Source: Prevotella melaninogenica
GTDB lineage: Bacteria; Bacteroidota; Bacteroidia; Bacteroidales; Bacteroidaceae
Length of the DNA: 64,000 nt
Assembly (NCBI RefSeq): GCF_018128065.1
Contig: NZ_CP072360.1
Coordinates: forward strand, 1,430,501-1,494,500
Direction: 5' to 3'
Shown here: positions 1 through 8,268 of the stretch, piece after piece
How the letters are laid out: the number at the start of each line of letters is the position of its first letter
Position numbering within the stretch: position 1 is the first letter of the stretch
Notes under the pieces: model-generated
Databases searched by the model: none
Seen by the model: the letters and a program-made list of their open reading frames with translations, nothing else
Told to the model about the DNA's origin: nothing
Translations under genes and position numbers: made by a program

Positions 1-114
1 AAAACATGAAAAAAGCACCCTTTTTAGAGTGCTTCTTTTAGCTTAAAATAGCGTTATTTTTGATTGAAAAGGGTCATTTTTCTGCTTGAAAAAGCATAAA
101 AACCCATCATTTTT

Positions 115-1140
115 TTAATGAAGAATGAAGAAAATCAGCTCTTTCATCAAATCTCCTGCACCAGTATTAGGATTATCCAATCCTTTACTCTTTCCATCGA
201 TATCTCGAATCTTAGAAATAATATCCATCGTTTTGCGTGCAGAATAGTTCTTTTGTCCAATCACAAACTCTTTTGCTCCCCATATGCTTCGTAAATCTAA
301 AGCTGCTGCTATATCTTTTTCTGTGTTTTTCTGAGGCGCGTAATGAACAATCATCAGACTTTGAAAATAAGAAAAGAGCAAAGGAAGGAAAGAATAAAGT
401 GAACCAGCTTTGGGATTATTGTCAAAATATTTCACAATCTGATTTGCCTTAAAACAGTCTTTCTGAACAATTGCATTCCTAAGTTCAAACGCATTGAAAT
501 CTTTACTTACTCCAATCTCCTTTTCCACGACTTCTGGTGTTACCATAAGATTGTCTGCCGGGAGCGAAATAAGAACCTTATCAAGTTCTGAAGTAAGACG
601 ACTGAGATCTGCCCCAATATGATCAGCTATAATCTGACACGATTTAGGGTCGATACTAACTTTTCTTTCTTTTAAGTAACTTTGGATAAAATCAGGGAGC
701 TGATAGTCGCGCAACTTCTTACTTTCAAAAACGACACCTACAGATTGTGCTAATCCAAGCGTCTTCTTACGTGCATCAATTTTCCCATTTTTATGGCACC
801 ATACAAGGATGGTTGATTTTACGGGATTTTTGAGATACTTATCCAATGCTTCTAAAGAGCGTATATTCTGTGCTTCTTTGACGATTATCACTTGATGTTC
901 AGCCATCATTGGATAGCGTCTTGCCATATCAGCTACTTGAACAGCTGTTACGTCTGATCCGAAGCAGATGGTTTCATTAAAATCCCGTTCTTCTGGAGAA
1001 AGAACATGTTCCGCTATATAATCAGAAATCTGGTCTATATAATAAGATTCTTCACCCATCAGCATATAGATGGGAGCAAACTTCTTATTCTTCAGATCCT
1101 GCATTATACTCTGAAATGTTGATCCTTGCTTTGCTGGCAT
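115..1140 (-). CDS. holA: DNA polymerase III subunit delta
   Basis: This 341-residue protein matches the clamp-loader delta subunit, which opens the beta sliding clamp within the gamma/tau-delta-delta' complex. The N-terminal stretch (ApiYmLmGEESYYIDQISDYI, near residues 22-42) is the usual start of the delta ATPase-fold domain, which in this family lacks a working Walker A. The C-terminal third is helical, as in the clamp-loader collar. Length is normal for the family. The gene diverges from the HsdR-N-like gene, and a likely -7 box for it lies at 1275-1282 on the minus strand. dnaX, another clamp-loader subunit, is also in this window (29.6-31.4 kb). The identification is by sequence pattern and is firm. 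Confidence 0.93.
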   Translation of the reverse strand: MPAKQGSTFQSIMQDLKNKKFAPIYMLMGEESYYIDQISDYIAEHVLSPEERDFNETICFGSDVTAVQVADMARRYPMMAEHQVIIVKEAQNIRSLEALDKYLKNPVKSTILVWCHKNGKIDARKKTLGLAQSVGVVFESKKLRDYQLPDFIQSYLKERKVSIDPKSCQIIADHIGADLSRLTSELDKVLISLPADNLMVTPEVVEKEIGVSKDFNAFELRNAIVQKDCFKANQIVKYFDNNPKAGSLYSFLPLLFSYFQSLMIVHYAPQKNTEKDIAAALDLRSIWGAKEFVIGQKNYSARKTMDIISKIRDIDGKSKGLDNPNTGAGDLMKELIFFILH

Positions 1141-1152
1141 TTACTTTTTTAT

Positions 1153-1160
1153 TAACTTTG
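1153..1160 (+). promoter_or_regulatory. -7 box of a Bacteroidota promoter
   Basis: TAACTTTG fits the TAnnTTTG consensus. It points rightwards towards the HsdR-N-like gene and would give a roughly 200-nt leader. Confidence 0.45.
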
Positions 1161-1274
1161 CATTATAGATAAACCATATACACAGACAAGAAGAGCGAGA
1201 CTATATGTCCATCTTAACAACTAATCTGTTGAAAGGAACACGTCTTCTAATATCTTGCTGTTCGGTCTGTCATG

Positions 1275-1282
1275 CAAAGTTA
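1275..1282 (-). promoter_or_regulatory. Likely holA promoter (-7 box)
   Basis: The minus strand reads TAACTTTG, with a TTG about 20 bases upstream (complement of 1302-1304). This is the -33/-7 spacing of Bacteroidota promoters. It would start holA transcription about 130 bases before its ATG. Confidence 0.55.
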
Positions 1283-1362
1283 GTAGAAAAGAGATAGAAA
1301 ACAAAATTTTCATTTGACTTTCGCCTTCACTTTACACCATTTATATATAATGATATTTAGTT

Positions 1363-1812
1363 ATGATACAGCTTAACCTTCCTCCTTACCAAATAAGAAT
1401 AAAAGAGGTAAACGGACGGAAGCAGATTTTTGATATTCTTCGCAGGAAATACATAGCACTCACTCCAGAGGAATGGGTGCGTCAACACTTTATACACTTC
1501 CTTATTGAACACAAGCATTACCCTGCTTCCCTCCTCGCTAATGAGGTTCCGTTGCAGGTGGGTGAAAAGAAAGTTCGTGCAGACAGTGTACTATACGACA
1601 ATCAGCTTCGACCAAGGATGATTATAGAGTACAAAGCTCCAACAATACCCCTAACACAGAAAGTGTTTGACCAGATATCTGTTTACAACCTCCTACTCCA
1701 TGTTGATTATCTCGTTGTATCGAATGGATTAGGGTCGTATATCTGCAAAATGGATTATGAACAACAATCATACACATTCCTTGAGAGTCTTCCTGATTAT
1801 CAAAACATCTGA
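1363..1812 (+). CDS. HsdR N-terminal-like (PD-(D/E)XK fold) protein
   Basis: This 149-residue protein resembles the N-terminal nuclease-like domain of type I restriction HsdR subunits, but it stands alone without helicase or specificity partners. The segment RADSVLYDNQLRPRMIIEYK carries an acidic residue and a later E-x-K, the pattern of a PD-(D/E)XK active site. No methylase or specificity subunit lies nearby, so it is probably not part of a restriction system. Its role is unknown. It sits divergently beside holA. Single-domain proteins of this type are common in Bacteroidota. Confidence 0.75.
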   Translation: MIQLNLPPYQIRIKEVNGRKQIFDILRRKYIALTPEEWVRQHFIHFLIEHKHYPASLLANEVPLQVGEKKVRADSVLYDNQLRPRMIIEYKAPTIPLTQKVFDQISVYNLLLHVDYLVVSNGLGSYICKMDYEQQSYTFLESLPDYQNI

Positions 1813-1885
1813 CAATACTAATGATTTAACCCCCAATGATAGCATAATTAAACTTGACAATCAGTAAGACAAGACACTTTGGCAT

Positions 1886-1893
1886 TATCTTTG
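1886..1893 (+). promoter_or_regulatory. -7 box upstream of the TerB/J-domain gene
   Basis: TATCTTTG matches the Bacteroidota -7 consensus about 60 bases before the start codon at 1952. Confidence 0.5.
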
Positions 1894-1951
1894 TCTATAA
1901 GTCAGAAGTGTAACGATAAAGAGAATTTATTTCATATAAACAGAAGAAGAT

Positions 1952-2770
1952 ATGGCAATTGCAAAATGGATAGGTGGCGCATTAGGTTGGATTCTTAGCG
2001 GAAACATGTTAGGGGCTTTGGCAGGTTTTTGCGTTGGATCAATGCTTGACGAGGCAATCACTGGAAATAAAAACAACACTTTTGGTGGTGATAATCAAGA
2101 TGAATTTGGTGAACAAAATCACTTTGGGGGTTCTCGTGCTTTTGAAGAAGATCGCAACTCCTTTTTGTTTGCAATGCTTGTTCTGTCATCTTACATCATA
2201 AAGGCAGATGGCAAGATAATGCACTCCGAGATGGAGTATGTACGTCTGTTTCTTCGTCAGAACTTCGGTGAACAGGCAGTAAGACAAGGCGAATCCATTC
2301 TACTGAAGTTATTTGAATTACAAAAGCAACAAGGACCTTACCAATTCAAAGAAACAATCCGTAAGAGTTGCGTTGAGATACGCTTTCACACAAGTGTTAG
2401 TCAACGACTACAATTGCTTAATTACCTTGTAATAATAGCAAAAGTTGATGGATCAGTAAGCCCAGAAGAAGTTATTGCCTTAAAAGAAATTGCCCAATAT
2501 ATTGGACTTTCTGAGCAAGATGTAGAGTCTATGCTCAACTTAGAAAGTGGAGCAAAAGCAAGTAGCAACATTGAAGATGCTTATAAGGTGTTAGGCATAT
2601 CTCCATCAGCAACTGACGATGAAGTCAAGGCTGCTTACCGCAAGATGGCTTTAAAACATCATCCAGACCGCGTATCTTCACTGGGAGATGACATTAGAAA
2701 AGCAGCTGAGAAGAAGTTCCAAGAGATTAATGATGCCAAAGAGAGAATCTATAAGGCAAGAGGACTATAG
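1952..2770 (+). CDS. TerB-like and J-domain co-chaperone-like protein
   Basis: The protein has 272 residues. The N-terminus is a glycine-rich hydrophobic segment (near residues 7-30) that may insert in or lie on the membrane. The middle (about 60-195) is helical and reads like a TerB/tellurite-resistance domain, with acidic DGKI and DGSVSPEE patches. The last 65 residues are a J domain, with DAYKVLGISPSATDDEVKAAY and the diagnostic HPD. This is the layout of DjlA-type co-chaperones, which stimulate DnaK through the HPD loop. It has its own promoter-like element at 1886-1893. The exact client is not known. Confidence 0.85.
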   Translation: MAIAKWIGGALGWILSGNMLGALAGFCVGSMLDEAITGNKNNTFGGDNQDEFGEQNHFGGSRAFEEDRNSFLFAMLVLSSYIIKADGKIMHSEMEYVRLFLRQNFGEQAVRQGESILLKLFELQKQQGPYQFKETIRKSCVEIRFHTSVSQRLQLLNYLVIIAKVDGSVSPEEVIALKEIAQYIGLSEQDVESMLNLESGAKASSNIEDAYKVLGISPSATDDEVKAAYRKMALKHHPDRVSSLGDDIRKAAEKKFQEINDAKERIYKARGL

Positions 2771-2905
2771 TTAGTAAACGAGTTTATAGTTTACAAGTTT
2801 TTACAAGTAAACAAGTTTGTAGTTGACAAGTGAATAAGTTTTTGCTGGTAAATAAACGAGTTTTTGTTGACAAACAAACGAATTATTGTTGACAAATTGG
2901 ATACA
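2771..2905. repeat. Imperfect short repeats of the ACAAGTT/AACGAGTT type
   Basis: The spacer between the J-domain gene and the cyclophilin gene is built from degenerate copies of a roughly 10-bp unit: GTAAACGAGTTT, TTACAAGTTT, TAAACAAGTTTG, TTGACAAGTG, TAAACGAGTT, TTGACAAAC. The same repeat family recurs at about 19109-19180 and 51120-51290. No coding potential is seen. Confidence 0.7.
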
Positions 2906-2988
2906 GATTATTGCTTACCAATTAAATTGAAAAGACCCCGTCTAAAATATCATTTATCATCGTTACAAAAGAAACAAACATAAGTAAT

Positions 2989-3735
2989 ATGGCAACAAAA
3001 CTTAAAATAAAAACAACTGAAGGTGATATCATCATTCGCCTTTATGATGAGACTCCAAAACATCGTGATAACTTTTTAAAGCTTGCAAAGGAAGGGTATT
3101 TCAATGGTACGCTCTTCCACCGAGTAATAAAGGACTTTATGATACAAGGTGGTGATCCAGATAGTAAGAATGCTCCAAAGGGTAAGATGTTAGGTACAGG
3201 TGGACCTGATTATACCATTCCTGCTGAGTTTGTGTATCCACAATACTTCCACAAACGTGGTGCCCTGAGTGGTGCCCGCACTGGTGATGAAGTTAACCCC
3301 AATAAAGAGAGCAGCGGTAGTCAGTTCTACATCGTATGGGGAAAGACCTACAAGCCTGCTGAACTAAAGCAAATGGAGCGTCAGATGGCGATGCAACAGG
3401 AACAACAAGTTTTCAATCAGCTAACAAAAGAAAATCACGAGGAGATAATGAACTTAAGGCGTAATCGTGACCGTGTTGGCTTGCAGACGCTGCAAGAAAA
3501 ACTTATAGAACAAACTAAGACGATCTGTAAGGAACAAGGTAAACCAACCTTTACAGAAGAACAGATAGAGGCTTACACTACTGTTGGTGGTACTCCTTTC
3601 CTTGACAATCAATACACTGTCTTCGGAGAAGTTGAAAAGGGTCTCGAAATTGTTGAACGTATCCAAAACTGTGATACAGACCGCAATGACCGTCCAACAG
3701 AAGATATTATGATTGAGGCTATAGACTTATTATAA
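2989..3735 (+). CDS. Cyclophilin-type peptidyl-prolyl cis-trans isomerase
   Basis: This 248-residue cyclophilin catalyses proline cis-trans isomerisation. Core motifs are present: NFLKLAKEGYFNGTLFHRVI, then KDFMIQGGDP, GSQFYIVWGKT and YTVFGEVEKGLE. No signal peptide is seen, so it is probably cytoplasmic. A roughly 75-residue charged, glutamine-rich helical insertion (from YKPAELKQ to EEQIEAYTT) lies between GSQFYI and the final FLDNQYTVFGEV strand, making it longer than minimal cyclophilins. Such insertions occur in Bacteroidota members. Confidence 0.92.
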   Translation: MATKLKIKTTEGDIIIRLYDETPKHRDNFLKLAKEGYFNGTLFHRVIKDFMIQGGDPDSKNAPKGKMLGTGGPDYTIPAEFVYPQYFHKRGALSGARTGDEVNPNKESSGSQFYIVWGKTYKPAELKQMERQMAMQQEQQVFNQLTKENHEEIMNLRRNRDRVGLQTLQEKLIEQTKTICKEQGKPTFTEEQIEAYTTVGGTPFLDNQYTVFGEVEKGLEIVERIQNCDTDRNDRPTEDIMIEAIDLL

Positions 3736-3841
3736 GCTCTCTTTATCAAAGCTTAAAAATAAAATCCTTGTATAGTTATTTCCACCAAGAAGTAACTACA
3801 CAAGAGTTTTTGATATTCTAACCGAATAGAACTATTCTATC

Positions 3842-4183
3842 TTAACGAAGATAGTATGACAGAAGTTCTAAGTTCTTCTGCTTAGTAGCATCCATTATCA
3901 AAAAGATGTCTATAAGCCACCAAATACCACAACCACCACCTGTTAGCAGCTTACCAATACCTAAACCAACATCACCAATATAGAAGCGATCTACACCAAA
4001 TGTTCCAACAAATACTGATAAGAGGATTGATAACAAAGGGTCTTTCATTTGGGTAAGAAGAGTCATTATCTCCGCCTCTCTCAATTCTGAGTTCTCCAAT
4101 CTTGTACGGACACTCGAGATACTTTCCATAGGGATCTTTGATGAAAGCATCATCAATATATGATTCACTTTGTCTGATTCCAT
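3842..4183 (-). CDS. TM2-domain membrane protein
   Basis: A 113-residue protein with a soluble helical N-terminus and a C-terminal TM2 domain. The segment LLSVFVGTFGVDRFYIGDVG is the glycine-rich first helix and turn, followed by a second helix (GGGCGIWWLIDIFLI) and KQKN. TM2 proteins are small two-helix membrane proteins of undefined role. It is the last gene of a leftward three-gene cluster with the DUF2752 and CD225-like genes. That combination is common in Bacteroidota, which suggests a shared membrane function. The specific job is unknown. Confidence 0.85.
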   Translation of the reverse strand: MESDKVNHILMMLSSKIPMESISSVRTRLENSELREAEIMTLLTQMKDPLLSILLSVFVGTFGVDRFYIGDVGLGIGKLLTGGGCGIWWLIDIFLIMDATKQKNLELLSYYLR

Positions 4184-4246
4184 AATGATTACCTTAGATT
4201 TAACTATTTATATACAGATATCACGTATCCATAAAAGCCTTATCCA

Positions 4247-4627
4247 CTACAAATTTAGGATATTTCTTACAACAAACCAAATAAAAAAAAGAATTATATA
4301 CAACCATATAAGGCGCTTATCTTCTATTACCTTTGTCAGATTATCCTTAGTCTTTCCTTTCGGTAGTAACGCACGGACTCCAAAAGATAAGATATATGGT
4401 CCAGAAAATAGAAGAAAATAATTATAATGGATTGCATCTAAAAAATGTCCTTGCAATAAGGTGTGCAATGCACGTTGAATACCACAACCAGGACATTGTA
4501 ACCCTGTTACAAGCTTTAATGGGCACTTAGGTGTCCACAAACTTGCAACAGGGTCATATAAATAATATATTGTCAATAGGATTACTCCTAAACAGAGTAA
4601 CCCTGAAAGTTTTATACTACGTTTCAA
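4247..4627 (-). CDS. DUF2752 family membrane protein
   Basis: A 126-residue protein with about three hydrophobic helices. It carries the DUF2752 signature CPLKLVTGLQCPGCGIQRAL, in which paired cysteines sit in a CPGCG turn. The cysteines could bind metal or be redox active, but no activity is established. It starts 3 bases after the CD225-like gene ends and precedes the TM2 gene, so the three are probably co-transcribed. Confidence 0.82.
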   Translation of the reverse strand: MKRSIKLSGLLCLGVILLTIYYLYDPVASLWTPKCPLKLVTGLQCPGCGIQRALHTLLQGHFLDAIHYNYFLLFSGPYILSFGVRALLPKGKTKDNLTKVIEDKRLIWLYIILFFIWFVVRNILNL

Positions 4628-4630
4628 TGA

Positions 4631-4939
4631 TTAATTAAATCCAGACAATGCACTCAGTGCCGCCAAACCACCAAAGAAAACAAGGTAGAGGATAGAAACA
4701 ATTGCACCTGCAACAATACCAATAATGCTCCATTTCTTTGCATCATTAGCAGCCAAAGCAGCCTCTTCGTATTGTTTCATCATATAAAGTTCATTCACCT
4801 TCATAGCGCGAATGATTGCATAAATACCTGCTGGCAAACAGCAACATACAGTTGTGAAAATCGCAAGAGCCAAATTGTTATTTGGCTTAGGAGTATTCAT
4901 TTCTTCCATAACTTTTTTTGAGCCGACTCCCCATAGCAT
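4631..4939 (-). CDS. CD225/dispanin-family membrane protein
   Basis: The open frame is 102 residues, but the likely start is the internal ATG at 4909 (MEEMNTPKPNNN), giving 92 residues. The core NLALAIFTTVCCCLPAGIYA, the following basic AIIRAMKVNELY, and a second helix (SIIGIVAGAIVSILYLVFF) are typical of CD225/dispanin proteins, the family that includes interferon-induced transmembrane proteins. The cysteine cluster in helix 1 is also characteristic. It is first in the leftward three-gene cluster. Function in bacteria is not established. Confidence 0.8.
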   Translation of the reverse strand: MLWGVGSKKVMEEMNTPKPNNNLALAIFTTVCCCLPAGIYAIIRAMKVNELYMMKQYEEAALAANDAKKWSIIGIVAGAIVSILYLVFFGGLAALSALSGFN

Positions 4940-5729
4940 TATTTTTTGTTTATTAATTAAACCACATTGCTACTACGGTGGGGAAGTCTTAGGTGACACC
5001 TCTTCACAAATGGATTATTGTTTTTAGTTTATTACTTAACCGAGAACAAATTTAAGTAATTTAGATTAAATATACAAGCTAAAGAAAAACTTTTCGTTCT
5101 GTCATAAACAAAAACATCATAATTTAAACAAATATAACATCTAAGAAATGCTACGAAAAAGAAAAAAAGGAACTCCTATAAACAAAAATCGGATCAGAAT
5201 CTTTATGACTCTAACCCGATCTCTCTTTTATATTCTCTCAATTATTTTTCTTAACTACATAATTGCGTAAGAACCAGTGTGTCTATGTTTATGCCAAACA
5301 ATTTACACGACCAAAATTATATTCTTTAATGACATCTGTCATATAATGAAACATCTTACGCATAACACTCATATTCTTTACTTTCTCTTTCATAATGTTT
5401 CCTTTCTTCTGTTGAGTTATACAATCTTTTACCTGTGTTTATTGAGACTGAAGCCCATTCTTTTGCTACCTCTTTTTGTTATCCTTAATGAGGTGCTTTT
5501 GTATTGTTTTGTGTTTGCAAAGTTAGCACACTTTCCAAAATAACACAAAGAAAACTCACTCTTAAATCGCTTTTTTAATCACTAATTGACTTTCATCAAA
5601 ACTATTGATTCGTATCAATCGAATGAATTGATTCATATCAAAGCAACTACTCCACCCTATCAACTTCCTCAAAACGAAGATATTATGATAAAAAAGAATG
5701 GGAAAGACGAGTATCACATTTTCTTTTCT
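4940..5729. other. Intergenic region with one candidate leftward promoter
   Basis: About 790 bases lie between the start of the CD225-like gene and the aguA promoter. The minus strand carries TAAATTTG at 5047-5054, a plausible promoter for the three-gene membrane cluster. A short frame at 5277-5543 has no recognisable content. No RNA gene is recognised. Confidence 0.5.
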
Positions 5730-5737
5730 TACCTTTG
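5730..5737 (+). promoter_or_regulatory. aguA promoter -7 box
   Basis: TACCTTTG lies 4 bases before the ATG at 5742. Transcription would begin at or within a few bases of the start codon, so the mRNA may be nearly leaderless. This also rules out the upstream in-frame ATG at 5586. Confidence 0.6.
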
Positions 5738-5741
5738 CACT

Positions 5742-6839
5742 ATGAATACTAATAGATATAACGGATTCAGACTACCTGCTGAGTGGGAACCACAAAGTTG
5801 CGTTATGTTGATATGGCCACACGAGGATACCGACTGGCGGCCTTATCTGAAAGAGATTACAGAAGTTTATCTCCAGATGGCGAATGCAATCACACAATAT
5901 GAGACCTTACTTATTACGGCTCGTGATACCGAAGGCGTACGCGCTTTGTTAGCTGAGAGGCTGACTGACGAGCAAATGAGAAAAGTAACGCTCTTCACGT
6001 GTGATTACAATGACACATGGGCACGAGACGTGGCTCCGATTTCACTCGTGTCAGACAAAGAACCCAAAGGTAGCTTTCAACCACTCCATCTACTCGACTT
6101 CTGTTTCAATGGCTGGGGCGAAAAGTTTGAAGCTGGAAAAGATAACAAAATCAACCGCCAACTTTATGAGGCAGGACTCCTCCAAGGAGCTTTAGAGAAC
6201 CATAAGGACTTTGTGTTAGAAGGTGGTTCGATAGAGAGCGATGGAGACTGTACACTCTTCACGACAACAGGTTGCCTGATGGCACCACATCGTAACCAAC
6301 CGCTCACACAGGAGGATTTAGACAAACGACTGCGCCTACTCTTTCCAAATGTAGAACGAGTTGTGTGGCTCGATTATGGTCAGTTAGCAGGTGACGACAC
6401 TGACGGACATATCGACACTATTGTGCGTATCGCTCCCAACAACACCTTATTATATATAGCGTGTGACGACAAAGACGATGAGCATTACGAGGATTTCCGA
6501 CTTTTAGAGGAACAGCTCAAGCAACTCCGCACACTCGAAGGTAAACCTTACCGCTTACTTCGTCTGCCGATGCCCGATGCTATCTATGATGATGATGAGC
6601 GTCTGCCAGCGACACATGCCAACTTCCTTATCATCAACGGAGCTGTGCTTGTACCAACCTACAACCAGCCAGCAAAAGATAAAGCGGCATTGGATACAAT
6701 CCAAGCAGCATTCCCTGATCGTGACATCATTGCTATTGACAGTCGTACTATCATAAGACAGCATGGTTCAATACACTGTCTTACCATGCAGTTGCCACAA
6801 ATCAACCGCCTCACCCGAACTAATGAGGGCAGTATATAA
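5742..6839 (+). CDS. aguA: Agmatine deiminase
   Basis: This 365-residue enzyme converts agmatine to N-carbamoylputrescine and ammonia. The start is set at 5742 (MNTNRYNGFRLPAEWEPQSC) because family homology begins there and a promoter lies just upstream; the open frame reaches back to 5586. Motifs of the agmatine/peptidyl-arginine deiminase fold are present: the N-terminal PAEWEPQ, TWARDVAPI, EGGSIESDGDC, GHIDT with acid and histidine, and the C-terminal HGSIHC holding the nucleophilic cysteine. aguB follows 48 bases downstream, completing the route to putrescine. Reading is cytoplasmic and firm. Confidence 0.95.
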   Translation: MNTNRYNGFRLPAEWEPQSCVMLIWPHEDTDWRPYLKEITEVYLQMANAITQYETLLITARDTEGVRALLAERLTDEQMRKVTLFTCDYNDTWARDVAPISLVSDKEPKGSFQPLHLLDFCFNGWGEKFEAGKDNKINRQLYEAGLLQGALENHKDFVLEGGSIESDGDCTLFTTTGCLMAPHRNQPLTQEDLDKRLRLLFPNVERVVWLDYGQLAGDDTDGHIDTIVRIAPNNTLLYIACDDKDDEHYEDFRLLEEQLKQLRTLEGKPYRLLRLPMPDAIYDDDERLPATHANFLIINGAVLVPTYNQPAKDKAALDTIQAAFPDRDIIAIDSRTIIRQHGSIHCLTMQLPQINRLTRTNEGSI

Positions 6840-6887
6840 CATTAGAACACAGAACAATAAACATAAACAAGGCAAACACCTTATATT

Positions 6888-7772
6888 ATGAGAGAACTGA
6901 AAATTGGTTTTCTGCAGCAACATAATGTTGTAGATATAAAAAACAATATAGAGCGACTGGCTGAGGGTATTACAGACTTGGCACAACGTGGTGCGGAGCT
7001 TGTTATCCTACAAGAGTTGCACAACTCACTTTACTTCTGCCAGACAGAAGACGTAAACAAGTTTGACTTAGCCGAGACAATCCCAGGTCCATCTACTGGT
7101 TTTTATGGCGAATTAGCACGCGGATTAGGTATTGTCATTGTAACATCTCTCTTTGAGAAGCGTGCACCTGGACTTTACCATAACACAGCCGTGGTCATAG
7201 AGAAAGATGGCAGTATTGCGGGTAAATATCGCAAGATGCACATTCCAGACGACCCAGCTTACTATGAGAAGTTCTACTTCACACCAGGTGACCTCGGTTT
7301 CCACCCGATTGACACAAGCGTAGGACGTCTTGGTGTACTCGTCTGCTGGGACCAGTGGTATCCGGAGGCAGCCCGCCTGATGGCTTTACAGGGCGCAGAG
7401 ATGCTCATCTATCCAACTGCAATTGGTTATGAGAGTAGTGACACAGACGAGGAAAAACAACGCCAACGTGAAGCGTGGACTACCGTAATGCGTGGTCATG
7501 CTGTTGCCAATGGTCTGCCTGTAATAGCCGTCAATCGCGTCGGTCATGAACCTGACCCAAGCGAGCAAACGCAAGGTATACAATTCTGGGGTAGCAGTTT
7601 CGTTGCCGGACCGCAAGGCGAACTACTTTATCGTGCTTGTGACAACGATGAAGAAAGCGTTATCCTCAACATCAACCTTGACCACAGCGAGAATGTTCGT
7701 CGTTGGTGGCCTTTCTTGCGCGACAGAAGAATTGACGAGTACGGAGAGATAACAAAAAGGTTTATTGATTAA
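6888..7772 (+). CDS. aguB: N-carbamoylputrescine amidase
   Basis: A 294-residue nitrilase-superfamily enzyme that hydrolyses N-carbamoylputrescine to putrescine, carbon dioxide and ammonia. The Glu-Lys-Cys triad is visible: Glu in VILQELHN, Lys in KYRKMHIPDD, and Cys in GVLVCWDQWYPEAAR. The run YHNTAVVIEKDGSIAGKYRK and the QGIQFWGSSFVAGPQGE segment are typical of this subfamily. Length is normal. It lies 48 bases after aguA on the same strand, so the two form the agmatine-to-putrescine operon. Confidence 0.95.
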   Translation: MRELKIGFLQQHNVVDIKNNIERLAEGITDLAQRGAELVILQELHNSLYFCQTEDVNKFDLAETIPGPSTGFYGELARGLGIVIVTSLFEKRAPGLYHNTAVVIEKDGSIAGKYRKMHIPDDPAYYEKFYFTPGDLGFHPIDTSVGRLGVLVCWDQWYPEAARLMALQGAEMLIYPTAIGYESSDTDEEKQRQREAWTTVMRGHAVANGLPVIAVNRVGHEPDPSEQTQGIQFWGSSFVAGPQGELLYRACDNDEESVILNINLDHSENVRRWWPFLRDRRIDEYGEITKRFID

Positions 7773-7785
7773 AAACCTCCCCTAA

Positions 7786-7802
7786 CCCCTCCAAAGGAGG
7801 GG
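7786..7802. repeat. Palindromic repeat CCCCTCCAAAGGAGGGG
   Basis: A 7-bp stem with an AAA loop just after aguB. Related C/G-rich hairpins follow genes at 22915-22933 and 23722-23743. They appear to be a dispersed intergenic repeat family. Confidence 0.7.
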
Positions 7803-7837
7803 AAGTCCCCCTACCCCTCTCATGAACCAATGGTCAT

Positions 7838-8230
7838 TGACCGAAGGGAAGTAATGGAAGAGGGTGTCTTAACGGAATAAGAGATTCTCTCTTTATTAAT
7901 GATTACTGCTTGATAGGAGTTAAACAACACCTCCTTCCATACGAAATATGATAATAAGTAGAGTCTATCCAATAAGATATTAGAACTTAATATGCCATCC
8001 GCACCATTGGTGCTTACCATGCGCACCACACGTGCTGAGCACCAACACATAGGCTGGATATGGATTGAGCGTTGCATTGTAATACTCAAAGAGCCATACA
8101 AAACTCGTTCTTAGAGTTTGGTATGGCTATTTTTTCTTTACCAACATAATTACCCTCTTATAACAGTCGCTGTTGGATTGATATTCTTTCCCTACAAAAC
8201 TAATATTCTCCCATTACTTCCCTTCGGTCA
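7838..8230. repeat. 393-bp intergenic segment bounded by 20-bp inverted repeats
   Basis: TGACCGAAGGGAAGTAATGG at 7838-7857 recurs as its exact complement at 8211-8230. The interior includes a TGGTGC/GCGCACCA hairpin near 8007-8027 and a terminator-like hairpin at 8092-8135. No convincing protein is encoded. Target-site duplications are not seen, so it may be a non-mobile or decayed element. Confidence 0.6.
8092..8135 (+). terminator. Rho-independent terminator-like hairpin
   Basis: Arms AGCCATACAAAACTC and GAGTTTGGTATGGCT pair over 15 positions with one mismatch around a 7-nt loop, followed by A and six T residues. It lies 320 bases after aguB, so it may end an aguAB read-through transcript or a separate small RNA. 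Confidence 0.7.
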
Positions 8231-8268
8231 GTAACACTGGTTTAGGAGAGAAGTCGAACGGTGAGACT

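Noticed and set aside
1363..1812. A type I restriction system at the HsdR-N-like gene
   Set aside because: Only the small nuclease-like domain is present; there are no HsdM, HsdS or helicase domains nearby.
5277..5543. An 88-residue hydrophobic plus-strand frame
   Set aside because: Low-complexity, T-rich sequence with no similarity that I recognise and no promoter.
7820..8101. A 93-residue minus-strand frame between aguB and asnA
   Set aside because: It lies within the inverted-repeat element and has no domain, ribosome site or promoter.
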